The translations under genes were made by a program, and so were the position numbers. The notes under the pieces were generated by a model. That model worked only from the letters and a program-made list of their open reading frames with translations. It was not told where the DNA came from and did not search any database. Below are positions 1-10,760 of a stretch of DNA of 64,000 nt, one piece after another. Where the stretch lies: positions 1-64,000 of the forward strand of contig JAOCPU010000052.1 of the NCBI GenBank assembly GCA_035772785.1, in the 5' to 3' direction. Each line of letters starts with the position of its first letter. The stretch's first letter is position 1. Source of the DNA: Phlebiopsis flavidoalba (taxonomy: Eukaryota > Basidiomycota > Agaricomycetes > Polyporales > Phanerochaetaceae).

Positions 1-249
1 AATTGTTATGAGAATCAGTACTCAGTGTGAATACGCGTCCCTTGATCTAGCTCGGATGCTATCATACCATGACAATACAGTATACGGTGTAGTAACGGCC
101 ATCGCCTGGGGCAAGTCAAACAATGTCAAGCATACACAGCTACGTTTCAAAACACTAGCAACTTGGAATTAGCCCTGAAATGCGAAGCCCACCCTCATGA
201 CTCTGTATCTTTTCTCTAGGTCACTCGATGTTTTGTCAGGTAGAGGTTC
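1..249 (-). repeat. Element R, partial inverted copy (R0)
   Basis: The reverse complement of this stretch matches 19728-19967 closely: the same terminus TGAACCTCTACCTGACA, then the same series of words, including the shared core around TATACTGTATTGTCATGG. The match breaks at about 249, which fixes one end of the element. The other end lies off the left edge, so the copy is incomplete here. It confirms that the unit start seen at 19728 is real, because both copies begin at the same base. Orientation is opposite to the copies at 14650 and 19728. No coding capacity is visible. Confidence 0.9.
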
Positions 250-630
250 ATTGTCGTGCAATGCTTGGTCCAGGCCTCCAGCGAAGCGCACGTGGAGTGA
301 CAACTTCCTTCAACGTTCAACGGCGGACAGGCCATGGGTTCCCGAAGTCGGGCAGCCCGTCACCGGTGACGGACTGCCCAACTTGGGGGACTTTGGCTTT
401 GTTTAGTCTTTTATGGCTCTTTACCTTTGACCCCGCCCTCCACGCTCTCTTCAATTCTCCCCGCTCTCTTTGCCCACCCTTCTCCCATTTCCCCGCCCCC
501 AGCGTGTAAGTCATTCGCCCGCAGTCAAAGTTGTGTAGCTGAAAGCTGTTCACTCTTTAGGTGCGCTGCCTCTCGTCTCTGTTGCGAGATATCCCTGCCG
601 ACTAGTGACAACGCCGTTTCTTGGGCAGAC
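250..630. other. Intergenic, probable promoter of gene A
   Basis: Besides the palindrome, this holds a CT-rich stretch (about 430-500), typical of fungal core promoters, ahead of the first plausible ATG at 631. No conserved coding frame was seen on either strand. Confidence 0.5.
341..388. repeat. 48-bp near-perfect palindrome
   Basis: Two 24-nt arms abut without a spacer and pair at 21 of 24 positions. The central 16 nt (357-372, CCGTCACCGGTGACGG) are perfectly self-complementary. It lies between repeat R0 and the CT-rich tract upstream of gene A, so it could be a regulatory palindrome or a small hairpin element. Its function is unknown. Confidence 0.75.
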
Positions 631-2786
631 ATGTCGTCTTCGCAGGGCTCAACCAAACACAACTCGCGGTCTATTCGTCCCCAGAGCAATGGTCAACTGC
701 GCAGCTTTATGGGGAGACGACCAGGGAAAGCTCCTGAAAGGGATCTGAGCCCCACGAGTACAGCTGAAAAACAGGAATCCAGAGACCGGTGAGTCACCCT
801 TTGAGGGGCTCGTGAGTTGTCGCAGGGATCGTTTTTCACCACGGCTTATTTCCTCAGAAATCCGTGAGTCAGTTGCTCAGCTTTCAGGGAACGCGACAAT
901 CAACGTTCTTGCTGTTTCCGTCGCGAGCAGCAGTCATCTGCGACGACTTCGTCCCAGGCGTCTTCAACACGGCTGGCCTCGTCTCCGGCCATTCTTGTCT
1001 CAAGCCTTGTCATCCCAAGAGAACTCGTCTCAAGCTTTGTCGTCCCGAGAGACCTTGTCTCGAGCTTCGTCGGCGTCCCGAGAGACCTCGTCTCGAGCTT
1101 CGTCGTCCCGAGAGACCTTCGTCTCGAGCTTCGTCGTCTCGAGAGACCTCGTCTCAAGCTTCGTCATTCCGAGAGACCTCGTCTCAAGCTTCGTCGTCCC
1201 GAGAGACCTCGTCCCTCGAGCTTCGTCGTCTCGAGAGACCTCGTCTCAAGCTTCGTCGTCCCGAGAGACCTCGTCTCAAGCTTCGTCGTCCCCAGCGACA
1301 GCTTCCCCCATGGCCTCCACGACCACAGCTCGTCACTGCTACTTCTTCAGGCTCGGCACAAACCCGACTCCGCAGACCCAGTCGCCCGCACAAAAACAAT
1401 AAAACAGACATCGTTCTTTACCCCGCGCTATATACCGAATTCACCCCCCTTCCCAGCGAAATCCCTTCCACTATGTCTGCCCACGCAGCACGCGAACGTG
1501 ACATGCTGGTGTTATTTGACTCCTGTATGCGAACGCTGTCCCTCGCGTTCCCAAACCTTGCCCCATGGCCCTTCGGCCTCATTGGTGGTGGAAACTTTAT
1601 AATCCACACTGTTTACATGGACACTCCGATCGCGTTTCTCTCCGTCGCCGAGTATCTTATGTGCGGCGGCTCCCTTGCATGGGGAGTGATACGCGACGCA
1701 GTGATTAATCCTGGTCATGTGCCTAACGCAGGACGCAAAACCCCACCATCTCGACACTCTCCCTCAAGTTTTCGTGGACTTCAAAACCGGACGCCATCTA
1801 CTGCGCACTCCAGATGTTCTATCCAGGAGCGAAGAACCCATCGTTCAACTCTGTCGAAACAATTCTTAGAGACAATTGATGTTCTGACCCTGGCTGGGTG
1901 CGAAGGATGCGAATGTCCGCAAGATTGCAACTACCTTCGAGAGGCTAGTTCGGCGGAGCGATCCCGTCCTGTTCTGCGTCCTTGCCTTGCAGAAGAAGTG
2001 GAGCCCGGTTCTCAAAAGCGCCTTGCTCTGGGAGCCCTCTTGAACAGGGTGTCTGGACATCACGACCTCCTCTCTTGTATCAGCCGTAGTGGTGTTGTCC
2101 CGCAAGAGCTTCACGACGCCCTCATCAAGGAGTTCTATGATTTTTCAAGGCTAGCAGCCAGGGGTCCTTGGTCCCGACGCTACTTGCCGAAACCGCGCTA
2201 CTACCAGGGGGGGTTACGACCATAGTACAACTCCGCCTTCCTTGGCTCAGCCTTTCAATCGCAGAAACTCTCTGTCTTATGAATTGCAGGCCTTGCATCC
2301 GGAGACACCGAGGCTGGGTCATCATTGCAAACGGACTTCGCCGCGCGACGTTCCAAATTGGTCAACCTATATCCTCCGCTCGCTTGCTTTGGCTTTCTTG
2401 CGTGGGTGGCCGACGGTCTGGACCTTTGCTGATGGTACTCTCGAGAGCTTCCTCATCAGATCGACGCTCGCTCCTCACACATGTGCGACAACTGTAAGCG
2501 GGATGTTCGACTGGATATCGCCCGCTTTGGAGACGCCCTCAAGTACGAGATCTCGAAGGTTCAACGAATCACCTCTCGTGAGTGTCTACACGCAATCTCG
2601 TATAGTAAACCTTACTCAAACGGCGGTACGCTAGTTTAAATTTCAGAAACTATGACCAGAACTTTTGACATCCCTCTCCCACCGCCCATCCCCGCCCTCC
2701 CCATTTCTCGTGTTACACGATTACGATGGCCTCCCCCCAACCGCGAACCTCAATCCGTACAAAACGTGAGCACTATACCTTTCTAA
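631..2786 (+). CDS. Gene A, unknown protein family with Ser-rich repeats (frameshifted)
   Basis: I do not recognise this gene, but it has a divergent paralog at 16.5-18.5 kb on the opposite strand. Reading across frame changes, a hydrophilic N-terminus (MSSSQGSTKH) is followed by an intron at about 790, a 10-residue Ser-rich repeat (990-1292), a PWPF-containing hydrophobic region near 1560, the segment YCALQMFYPGAKNPSFN near 1800, FERLVRRSDP at 1936-1965, and a C-terminal MCDNC...FGDALKYEISKVQ block at 2481-2564. A donor gtgagt follows within a few residues. Both Cys of the CxxC are kept in the paralog. Several one-base frame changes are needed to join these segments. The stop at 2784 is a guess after the last intron. 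A BTB-like C-terminus with a Cys pair is one possibility, but I see no BTB core. Confidence 0.45.
990..1292 (+). repeat. 30-bp coding minisatellite, about 9-10 units
   Basis: A unit of about 30 bp with core CGAGAGACCTCGTCTCAAGC repeats head to tail, with small substitutions and one- to three-base insertions. In one frame it reads SSRETSSQAS, in another RPERPRLKLR. Most units differ by exactly 30 nt, so the unit length preserves frame; the few +1 to +3 changes break it. It lies within gene A and is absent from the paralog. Confidence 0.9.
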
Positions 2787-3789
2787 CCATCTGAAAACCG
2801 CACACTAAGAGCTTCATCGTTGGCATGCGACCCAGTATCTCGCATTCGTTTTTTCCAGTCTCGCGATTTAGATCATGGACGGGCAAACCACGGACAGTCA
2901 TACCTAGTGAGTTGTGTTCAGCAAGGCTATGTCCTAGGTGTTTGCGCTACATTCCTTCTGTTCTACGCACCATTGTACCCTATGTTGGCACTTGGAATTG
3001 TCGCAGCTTGTCATGAAACCACGTCAAGATTTGTGAGGCAAATAATGTCTGTAACGCCGAGAGGAGTGACGTACCACTATCCTATCCAGATCCGTGTATG
3101 ATTACTACTGTGGCGTAGTCTTTGTCGTCCCGCGACGGGTCCATTGTCCTTCCCCATCTTGCCGAGTCACCGCATATGAGTGAGCTTCTTTACGGATGCT
3201 AAGTTTGGGGTTTCAATGAGACAGCGGCATGCGAACCGACGTGTTTACCTAAGGCCAGGAAGTGCTTTGAGTTCATGTTTCTGCCACATTCATCCGTTTA
3301 TCATGAGCCTTTTGCTCATTACACCTTACCGCTTCCTCGTGAGACCCGTGCCAGAAGCCTGTCGGGAGTCCTTGCTATTAGGTCTAATTCCGTCAAGTAC
3401 AATGCGTCCCAAAGCGCGTTAGTGGCAACTCATGCAGCGCGTGACGCGTCGCTCGTTTTGCGAGAAGTGCCAGTCTTTGCATGTAACGAGGTGTCGGACA
3501 GTACCCCGCAAGGTTTGCACACATCATGGTTGATCTTTGCAAAGCATTTGTAGGTATCCAAGAGACGGTTCAAACGTTGCATCGGATTAGAGACAGCTGC
3601 TTGAAATGGGCGCTTAGGGGCGTCAAGGTACATCTAGCGCCCTCTAGCGCCTCAGCCATTGCTGTTCTCTATCCGTTCTCGTCTCTCGCGAGAGCGTTGT
3701 CAACACGCTTTTGCTCTTCGTCGTCCTCGTCGCTGCATCTGCGGCAACCACAAACTCCAGAACAGATTAACAGGGCCGTACAATCAAGG
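2787..3789. other. Stretch without a recognisable gene
   Basis: Short open frames occur, but none joins into a known domain. The last 150 bp upstream of 3790 probably form the 5' leader of the MAPKK gene. The end of gene A could extend into the first part. Confidence 0.4.
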
Positions 3790-5452
3790 ATGGCCTCGGT
3801 TCTCGGTCCCTGCGCTCCGTCAGCGGCACCCATCGTAAGAAACGGAATTTCAAGGCTCTCCAGCTCGATGTCAAGTCGCAACCTCCCCCGCCCCGCCTGA
3901 GCCCGCCCCTACGCGGCTCGCACCTGCCCCGGGCGTCTGCGACAGGCGGGGAACAAGCGGCCGCCCACCCATTGAAACTCGCCGCGTACCAAGATCACTG
4001 CGAACTGGACCACGCACCGCCGCCGAGCCAGAGGACACTCGTTGCTCACGGTAGGGGCCGAACTCAGCTCCAGCGACTTGGGACTGCGTCGGCCCATCGC
4101 TCGAACTATCACAGCACCCTCTCGCACACGTAGCAAACCTCGATCTCAAGTCCGAGAACAAGTATCACCGACCTGAGGATTTATGACGCGACCCTCAAAG
4201 ACCTACACGAGCTGGGTCAGGGCAAACGGTGGAAGCGTCAAGAAGGTGGAGCACACACCCGACAAATACGATAATGGCCAAGAAGGTACGTATGCTTCTG
4301 TACCTCATTGCTGTCCCGAACTCACAGCGTCACCCGATGTAGATTGTCCTCATCGACGCGAAGCCGTCCGTGAGGAAGCAGATCCTCCGAGAACTGCAGA
4401 TCATGCACGACTGTAGCTCCCAGTATATCATCTCCTTCACTATGGCGCATTCATATACGACCCCAATATCTGCATTTGCATGGATGAATTCATGGACAAG
4501 GGCTCTCTCGATGTGGAATATAACAAGAAGATTGGCCCGACATCGATATTGAGGGTGGTGGGAAAGGTAGCTCTCGCGGTACTCGAGTGGTCTCACGTAC
4601 CTCTATGATGTTGTCCATCGGATTATCCCACCCGTGGTGCGTGTCATTCTTGCCTGTCCTCGCGGCCGACGACGTGAACATCCATTCACGCAGACATCAA
4701 GCCGTCAAATATCCTGTTCAACTCGAAAGGTCAAATCAAGATTGCGACTTCGGAGTATCTGCGAGAGCTCTATAACTCTATTGCCGACACCTTTGTTCGG
4801 TACAAAATCACACCTACATGAGTGTGAGTGATCGTAGGCAGTCGCTAAGCAAACAAGTTGTCCTACAACACTCCCGTTTGTCTCATTTTAGCCGCGAACG
4901 TATACACAGCGCGCAGTATACCGTAAAGTCGGACGTTTGGTCACTCGGCATCTCTCTCACTTGAGCTCGCGCTCGGTTTCGTTTCCCCTTCTCTGACCTC
5001 TGCATCCGAACGACTCGGACACCTCTCTGACTTCGAAAAACACGCTCTCGCCGAGCAGACCGTGGGCAACTGAACCTAGCCGATGCTAGGGGGCGGCGAA
5101 GGAAAAACGCTGACAAGATAAAAGAAGCGAAAGAGCAAGGTGTCAGTCTGCAGTAGCTGGCGTATGACGATGAGTATTCTCGAGCTGCTGCAACATATCG
5201 TAAATGAGCCTGCTCCCCGACTCTCGCCCGAGGGGCGCTTCCCGAAACAAGCGGAGGACTTTGTTGACTAGTTGCCTGCTTCAAGGACCCCGACGCGCGA
5301 CAAACACGCCAAGGATCTTCTCGTATGTGTTACTTTAACGTCATCATCATAAGTGTTACTGACTTTGTTCGATGCTAGTGAGAAACACACATGGATTGAG
5401 CACTCGCGAACTAAACACGATAGACCTCGAGACATGGGCTTCGACATTCTAG
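3790..5452 (+). CDS. MAP kinase kinase (Ste7/Fuz7 type)
   Basis: Dual-specificity kinase that activates a MAP kinase in a fungal signalling cascade; cytoplasmic. Conserved segments appear in order across introns and frame changes: LKDLHELGQG (glycine loop start), then KKIVLIDAKPSVRKQILREL with the lysine and helix C, then HDCSSQYIISFYGAF, DKGSLD, KVALAVLE, HRD (split by an intron ending about 4700), IKPSNILFNSKGQIKI, the CDFGVS motif (one base missing near 4740), YTVKSDVWSLGISL, and a C-terminal EHSRTKH...DLETWASTF before TAG at 5450-5452. The proline-rich N-terminus is typical of this class. The ATG at 3790 is the nearest upstream methionine; frame corrections make the exact start uncertain. 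The family is clear, but its place in the mating or cell-integrity pathway cannot be decided here. Confidence 0.88.
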
Positions 5453-6213
5453 GCAAATAGCCTACTTCGCCTCACGCGGCGCGGGAACGGAGAAAGGAGA
5501 AAGGAGAAAGGACAGGTCCCTTCGTTAAACCTCCCAGGAAGATACCCCCAATTCACGTCACAAGTTTTGCATGCTGTTGTGTTATCAAATAAGTAGTTCG
5601 GTACATGTACTGTAGTTTCCAAATGTCCGTGAACATTTATGTGTCGCCGGGTAAGCGGCTGAGCCCACCTCGATGTGATGACTGCGGTGCCATCGCTCAC
5701 CGTCGGTCTGTCTGAAAGTGGCCCGGATAAGAGACCAAAAGTTGCATTTCGCCACCATTCAACCCAAGTTGCCTCCATTGTTCCTCGGAAATTGTACACC
5801 CCTCCACCAGGACCCGGCGAATTCAGGGAGGGAGTTCATCCTTCGGCTACTCAAATGTGACCCTGCAAAGCCGACCCCGAACCTTGGTTTGACCCGCGCG
5901 CTCCTGCTGTGTGGACTGTACCTGAAGCCACGACCCCTCCTCGACGTGTTCGGGATGAACCAGGCTCCTTCGAGTGCAGGCTCGAGGACGCTCGTCTTCA
6001 AAAATGTGCTCAGCAGTGCGGACTGTGCTAGGCATGGGAGCAGTCGCAGCCGCGGGGCTGGCGACTCTGAGCCCACAAGTCAATTGGCTTCGGCACGCGC
6101 TGCCAACGGGCCCAGGTCACGCCTCCTCGGGATTCCATCTAGGCTGCCACGTCCTGTATCGATCGCAGACGGGCACGCTCTCAAGCTTGTTCTCTTCCAA
6201 CATCCCCTCTGCT
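5453..6213. other. Intergenic between MAPKK and M3 copy 1
   Basis: Contains long overlapping open frames on both strands but no recognisable domain. It probably holds the upstream region of the oligopeptidase. No TATA box is obvious directly before the ATG at 6214, unlike the two downstream paralogs. Confidence 0.4.
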
Positions 6214-9003
6214 ATGGCTGATCATCAAACCACCCCTAGCTTGCCCCCGTGTGGACACATTCGCCCGAGGATGTGCGCGAAAATTTGCGAAAGAGTCCCT
6301 AGACAAGCACAAGGCTCTCGTTGACAAGTGTGTCTGCTCTGCCTGCCGAGGAGTGCAACTTGTGACTCGGTACGTTATCTTAATTGTATCTGCCTGATGA
6401 TCACTACTAATTCACCCATGGTGTGCAGGTGCTTCGTACGTGCCCGCATTGGGTTAGGCACCATGTATAGTAGCTTGATGTAACAGTATAGCTCGCGCTT
6501 GCGCAGTGCGAGACACAGAGCTTGATGATGTCCTGAACCCCTCTGCGGCTTCTACCAGAACGTGTCTACGTCCAAGGAGCTGCGTGATCCCTCTACTGAA
6601 GCCGATGGCGTCTTCCCGTGGACTATGGCGTCGAGCTCTCGATGCTTTTGGACCTGTTCAAGGCCAAGCAAGCGGCCCAGAAATAATATCGAGGCATCGG
6701 GAAAGAAGCTCAATGCAGAGGAAAAACGATTGGTCGAAAAGATGATCCAAGACGGTACTCGCGCAGGCTTGGCCCTTCCCGACAAGGAGAGGGAGGAGCT
6801 GACGAAGCTCAAGAAGGAGATGTCCGCGGCATTTGCCTGGAGTTCAGCGTGAGTATAGTCGCCCAGACACACTAGACTATACCAGCAACTCATTATCACG
6901 ATAGAAAAAACTTCAATGAAGAGAAGGTATACCACCCAACACGTGAAGCGTCTTGAGGTTCATCGCGTTCACAGGGAACATATCACTTCACCTGCGGCGG
7001 AAGAGCTGAAGGGCGTTCCAGATAGATGTCATCTCCGGATACCCTGCGAAGACGGCGGACGGCAAACATGCTCTACGAGTGTGACCTTCAAGACGCCCAG
7101 ATATCTTCCCTGTCGTACGCGTCCTTGACTTCGTGAATGAAGTACCACGCTCATGGTCGTTCTAGTTCAAATTTGCACAAAGCCCAAGAAACTCGTCAGA
7201 AGAGCATTCGAGGCGTTCGAATCCCGTCTTTCTATTAACGTTCCTGTCCTCGACAAGATCTTGAACCTCCGTCGTCAGATCGGCGACCTCCTCGGCTACG
7301 CGACGTGGGGCCGATTACGTCACCGAAGTAGAAGATGGTCAAGAAACGCGAAGGGTGTCACCGATCTTTCCTCACCGCCTTGAACAAAAGCTTCGTCCCG
7401 TCGCAAACAAGTGAGAGCGTGAAATCCTTTTGGCGATGAAGCAGGAGGAGCACAAGAAGCTGGGTCTCGAATTCGACGGAAAGTTCAACATCTGGGATTA
7501 CCGTTACTACGACCGTGCAAATACATCGAGGAGAGAGCCTTGATTTGGACGACATGTATGGTCATTTGAGCAAAGGAATACTTCTCCTGTTTCCGTCGTT
7601 GTACCTGCTATCCTGAAAATCTACCAGAACTTGCTCGGAGTCAAGTTCGTAGAGGTTAAGGGCGAGACATGGCATCCAGGTAAGTCAAGTCCTGCCCTGA
7701 TCAACGAGCAAGAAGTTGACCGTCTATGTACAGAGGTCCAACAGTTCGCTGTCTGGGAGAACAACGCGAGAGGACGAATCAGGTTTCGTTGGTTACTGCT
7801 GCAATTGACTTTGACCTCTTCCCAGCGCGCGTACGTCACTGGTCTTTGAACCAGCCTCTGAGCATTCTCTGACTGTATTCACCAGAGGCGAAATATTCCC
7901 ACGCCCGCCCGTTTGGGGTCTCCTACCCCGGGCTACAAGCGCTCGAAGACGGCTCAAGGAATAGCTACCCTCGGTCACTGCCATGGTGGCAAATCTGGCC
8001 AAGCCTACACCTAACAAGCCCGCTCTGATGCGCCATGACGACGTGGTCACGTTCTTTCCACGAGATGGGACCATGTCTTCCACGGTCTCTTGTCGAAGAC
8101 CCAGTTCGCGAGGTTCCATGGAACTGCGTAAGTTCTACTCTCCCGTATATCCCCGGTCGGTGCGTCGACTGATCAAGCTGTGTCAGTGTGGCGCGGGAAC
8201 TTCGTAGAGGCGCCATCTCAGATGCTCGAGAACTGGTGCTGGGAGCCCAAGGTCCTCGAGCGCATGTCGAGCCACTTTTGAGACCAAGAAGCCTCTACCT
8301 GCCGACCTGATCGAGAGAGATCGTAAAAAGAGGTATGTAAAAGGGTTCGCTGTCTTTGATCACTTGTTGACGTGTTTGTCATCTGTAAGCCGATACGTCA
8401 ATGTTGGTCTTTTTCTACCTCCGCCAGCTCTTCTTCGCGAACTTTGATATCAAGGTTCACACCGACAAGAGTCAGTTCTTCTCGCACCTTGATTGCACTT
8501 TTGCCCTTATCATTTTGTCATAGAATCCACGGACTACACCAACTTGTGGAACGAGATGAGGGAACACATCTCCCTGGTATCAGCTGGAAAGCCCACCCCT
8601 GGCCAAGGTTCCTTCGGCCACATTGCAGGTGGGTTACGACGCAGGTTACTACGGGTAAGCATGCTTGCCTATGTAGTGCCGTAGTTTGTTCACTCATGCA
8701 TCGTAATAGCTACACCTACTCTCTCGTGTTCGCCCGCGGACATGTACTCCACCGTGTTCAAGGGGCGACCCCTTGGATCCTGCACGTGGACAACGATACC
8801 GCGAAAAGATCCTCCGGCCTGGAGGTAGCCAGGACGACATCGAATCGCTGAAGGTGATAGCACATTTGTTGTTAACTCGGCCTCATATAGATTGGCTCAT
8901 TTCTGAACTAGGACTTCCTTGGCCGTCCACCAAACTCCGAGGCGTTCATCAAAGGAGAGCCTGTTCGGCTTTTGCAATGAGAGTGCTTCATCGAACACTC
9001 TAA
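6214..9003 (+). CDS. M3 thimet-type oligopeptidase, paralog 1
   Basis: Zinc metallo-oligopeptidase of the saccharolysin/thimet family, which cuts short cytosolic peptides. It starts MADHQTTPSLPP, followed by the SPEDV segment. Conserved blocks then come in order: STSKELRD (about 6560), GKKLNAEEKRLVEKMIQDG (about 6700), EELKGVP (about 7000), FESRLSINVP (about 7220), WDYRYYDR (about 7495), VEVKGETWHP (about 7655), the zinc motif HEMGH (8059-8074, one extra base inside it), MLENWCWEPKVLE (about 8225), FYLRQLFFANFDIKVH (about 8415), GYDAGYYG (about 8635), YSLVFA, and C-terminal FLGRPPNSEAFIK. Stop TAA is at 9001-9003. Many short introns and single-base frame changes are needed. I read the frameshift in the zinc motif as sequence error, because all other blocks are intact. 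Same strand and family as the genes at 11569 and 18953. Confidence 0.9.
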
Positions 9004-9334
9004 GTATACTGTCTAAAGAGGACGTCAATCCGGGCATATTCCTTGCATACCGCTACAAAGTGTACATTATCAAGATATCATCCTTCGGTTCGGACTATGG
9101 ATCTGAGAATTGACATTCCCCCCTTCCTCTTCGAAGACCAATTCGCCGCCCAGACTTTTGATTGGTGGATACGAGTATGCAAGGGTCACATGCGGCGGAT
9201 TGCACTTCTTTATTGTCGTGTCACAGTAGCACAAAATCAGCTGGGTCAGTGCGCGGCGTGCGTGGATGTTATGTGTCCTGAGCGGTTTCAGATGACCAAA
9301 TCGCTTCATATGGCGTGAACGGTAACAGGCTTTC
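9004..9334. other. Convergent intergenic gap
   Basis: Lies between the stop of the first oligopeptidase (plus) and the probable stop of the amidohydrolase (minus). It serves as a shared 3' region; no gene is seen. Confidence 0.5.
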
Positions 9335-10760
9335 CTAAAGATATACATTCGTAAGTGGTAAGTGGCAGTCCGAGCCGACATTGGTGTTCTGCTACGCACA
9401 ATTAAGAGATCTGCAAGCTCCTCTCGTCCCCGCATGATACAGAGCGACTCCCAAGGGGGCATAAAGTAAGCGGGTCAGGAGGCGGTCCCCTCCCTGGGGC
9501 GTAAACAGCAAATATTTTGGACGTTTATTCGGGACACCATGGCGATGTTCATGTGGGGCCCGTACACTGCGACTTATGCTCACGGCATTGAGAGTCCCGC
9601 GAGGCGGCGAAGTAGTCCTGCGTCTCGACCCATCATGTAGACATCGCTCTGTGGTAAGCCGACAAAAAACACAGGTAGATCGTTTTGTCTTGATAATACT
9701 CGCGAGTCTGCGCCACTGTTCATCCCGGAGTGAAGAGCGTGAGCCGCGTTGCATGCCCTACACATACACACGCCGAGTTGCGATGCCACCTCCCTTCACG
9801 TACCCTGCTGACCGAGCTCTGTGAGGAGGAACCATATGAGGGGTTCGGAAGCGGGGTCCAGATTGTAGTCCAGATGGAAATCGGCGTGCAGTAATGCTCC
9901 TGTGCAAGGTCGAGGACAAGGCAGATGTTGGATTGCGCGTGTGTTGTGGTGGGTTCCACGTACGGCGCAGAGCCTATGGACGAGATACTGCGATTGGAAC
10001 GCAGCAAAGTGGAGAATCTCGTAGTTCTCTCCCGGGCTTTGTGATAGTGGTGTCAGGGAAGAGAGGATCCTGTGCAAAAACTGATGACAATGTGTGAGTG
10101 GTTGCTGTTGTGGATCAGATGTCGCCATACCGGAGAGTGGATGTCACAGAGGTGGCTGAAGTCGGCTTTGAGCTTCTCGCCGACGACGAGACACGAGGTT
10201 TGGATGGTTGTATCTACCTCAAGATGCGCACGCATGGAAGTCACTCCAGCTGCAACACTGTTCAAGATGAGGCGCCTCCCTCTTGCATACAAATCATCGC
10301 CGTTGCGCGAGAAATTGGATTTTGCTTCAGTCGTGACCGTCAATGCTTCCTGAAAGTCACTGTTCTATATACAGCAATTAGCCACCAGCTCATCACGCCA
10401 CGAAGGAGCAATAGGAGACACTAGCCCTTTACGAGTATACAACGGTCCAATAGATAACACTTGTCGAGATGTATGTGAGCATGACACAACCTAACACGAC
10501 ACATCCAAAATATGATGAAATTGATGAACACAAAGCGTGAATAAAATTATCAGACCCAGGAATCAATAGGCCGCCAGCTCCGTCCAGTTCTTTCATACCA
10601 CTCGCGGTCTGAGACTCCCCCTGCGGTTTGTGCGACGTTGAGTGTACGCTCACTACGTTCCCATTGTGATTATGACGTCGAAGATATCTTCTTGAGAATC
10701 TCCGTCTTCCAACGCGAGATGAACGTTACGAATGGCGAGCGATCCTCCTGACGCGCGCAT
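9335..10760 (-). CDS. Amidohydrolase, cytosine deaminase-like
   Basis: Metal-dependent hydrolase of the amidohydrolase superfamily, closest to the cytosine deaminase/N-substituted amide hydrolase branch; probably cytosolic. Starts MRASGGSLAIRNVHLALEDG at 10760. Metal-site motifs read in order across introns: GGLLIPG, then CHAHIHLDKCYLL (HxH, about 10490-10450), then the RGRRLI..GVTSMRAHLEVD segment (about 10270-10210), ADFHLDYNLDP (the next metal His, about 9880), VGHATRLTLF (about 9750), and GLPQSDVYMMGRD (the metal Asp, about 9640). The C-terminal MNIAM..NVQNIF and LGVALYHAGT segments fit the family end. Frame changes occur in the last third, so the stop (TAG, 9335-9337) is provisional. The substrate cannot be inferred. 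It sits between two oligopeptidase paralogs on the opposite strand. Confidence 0.85.

Noticed and set aside
990..1292. CRISPR-like array
   Set aside because: Units are contiguous without spacers and occur in a eukaryotic coding region; it is a minisatellite.
4670..4700. MAPKK catalytic loop seeming to read HAD instead of HRD
   Set aside because: An intron with donor gtgcgt and acceptor gcag splits the codon for Asp. The upstream exon supplies CAC CGT G after discounting extra C bases, so HRD is intact.
5718..6221. Open frame of 167 codons before M3 paralog 1
   Set aside because: Open frames also exist on the opposite strand, composition is non-specific, and it runs into the oligopeptidase start.
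8059..8074. Frameshift in the HEMGH zinc motif as proof that M3 paralog 1 is a pseudogene
   Set aside because: It is a single extra C at a CC run, of the same type seen in essential genes throughout the window.
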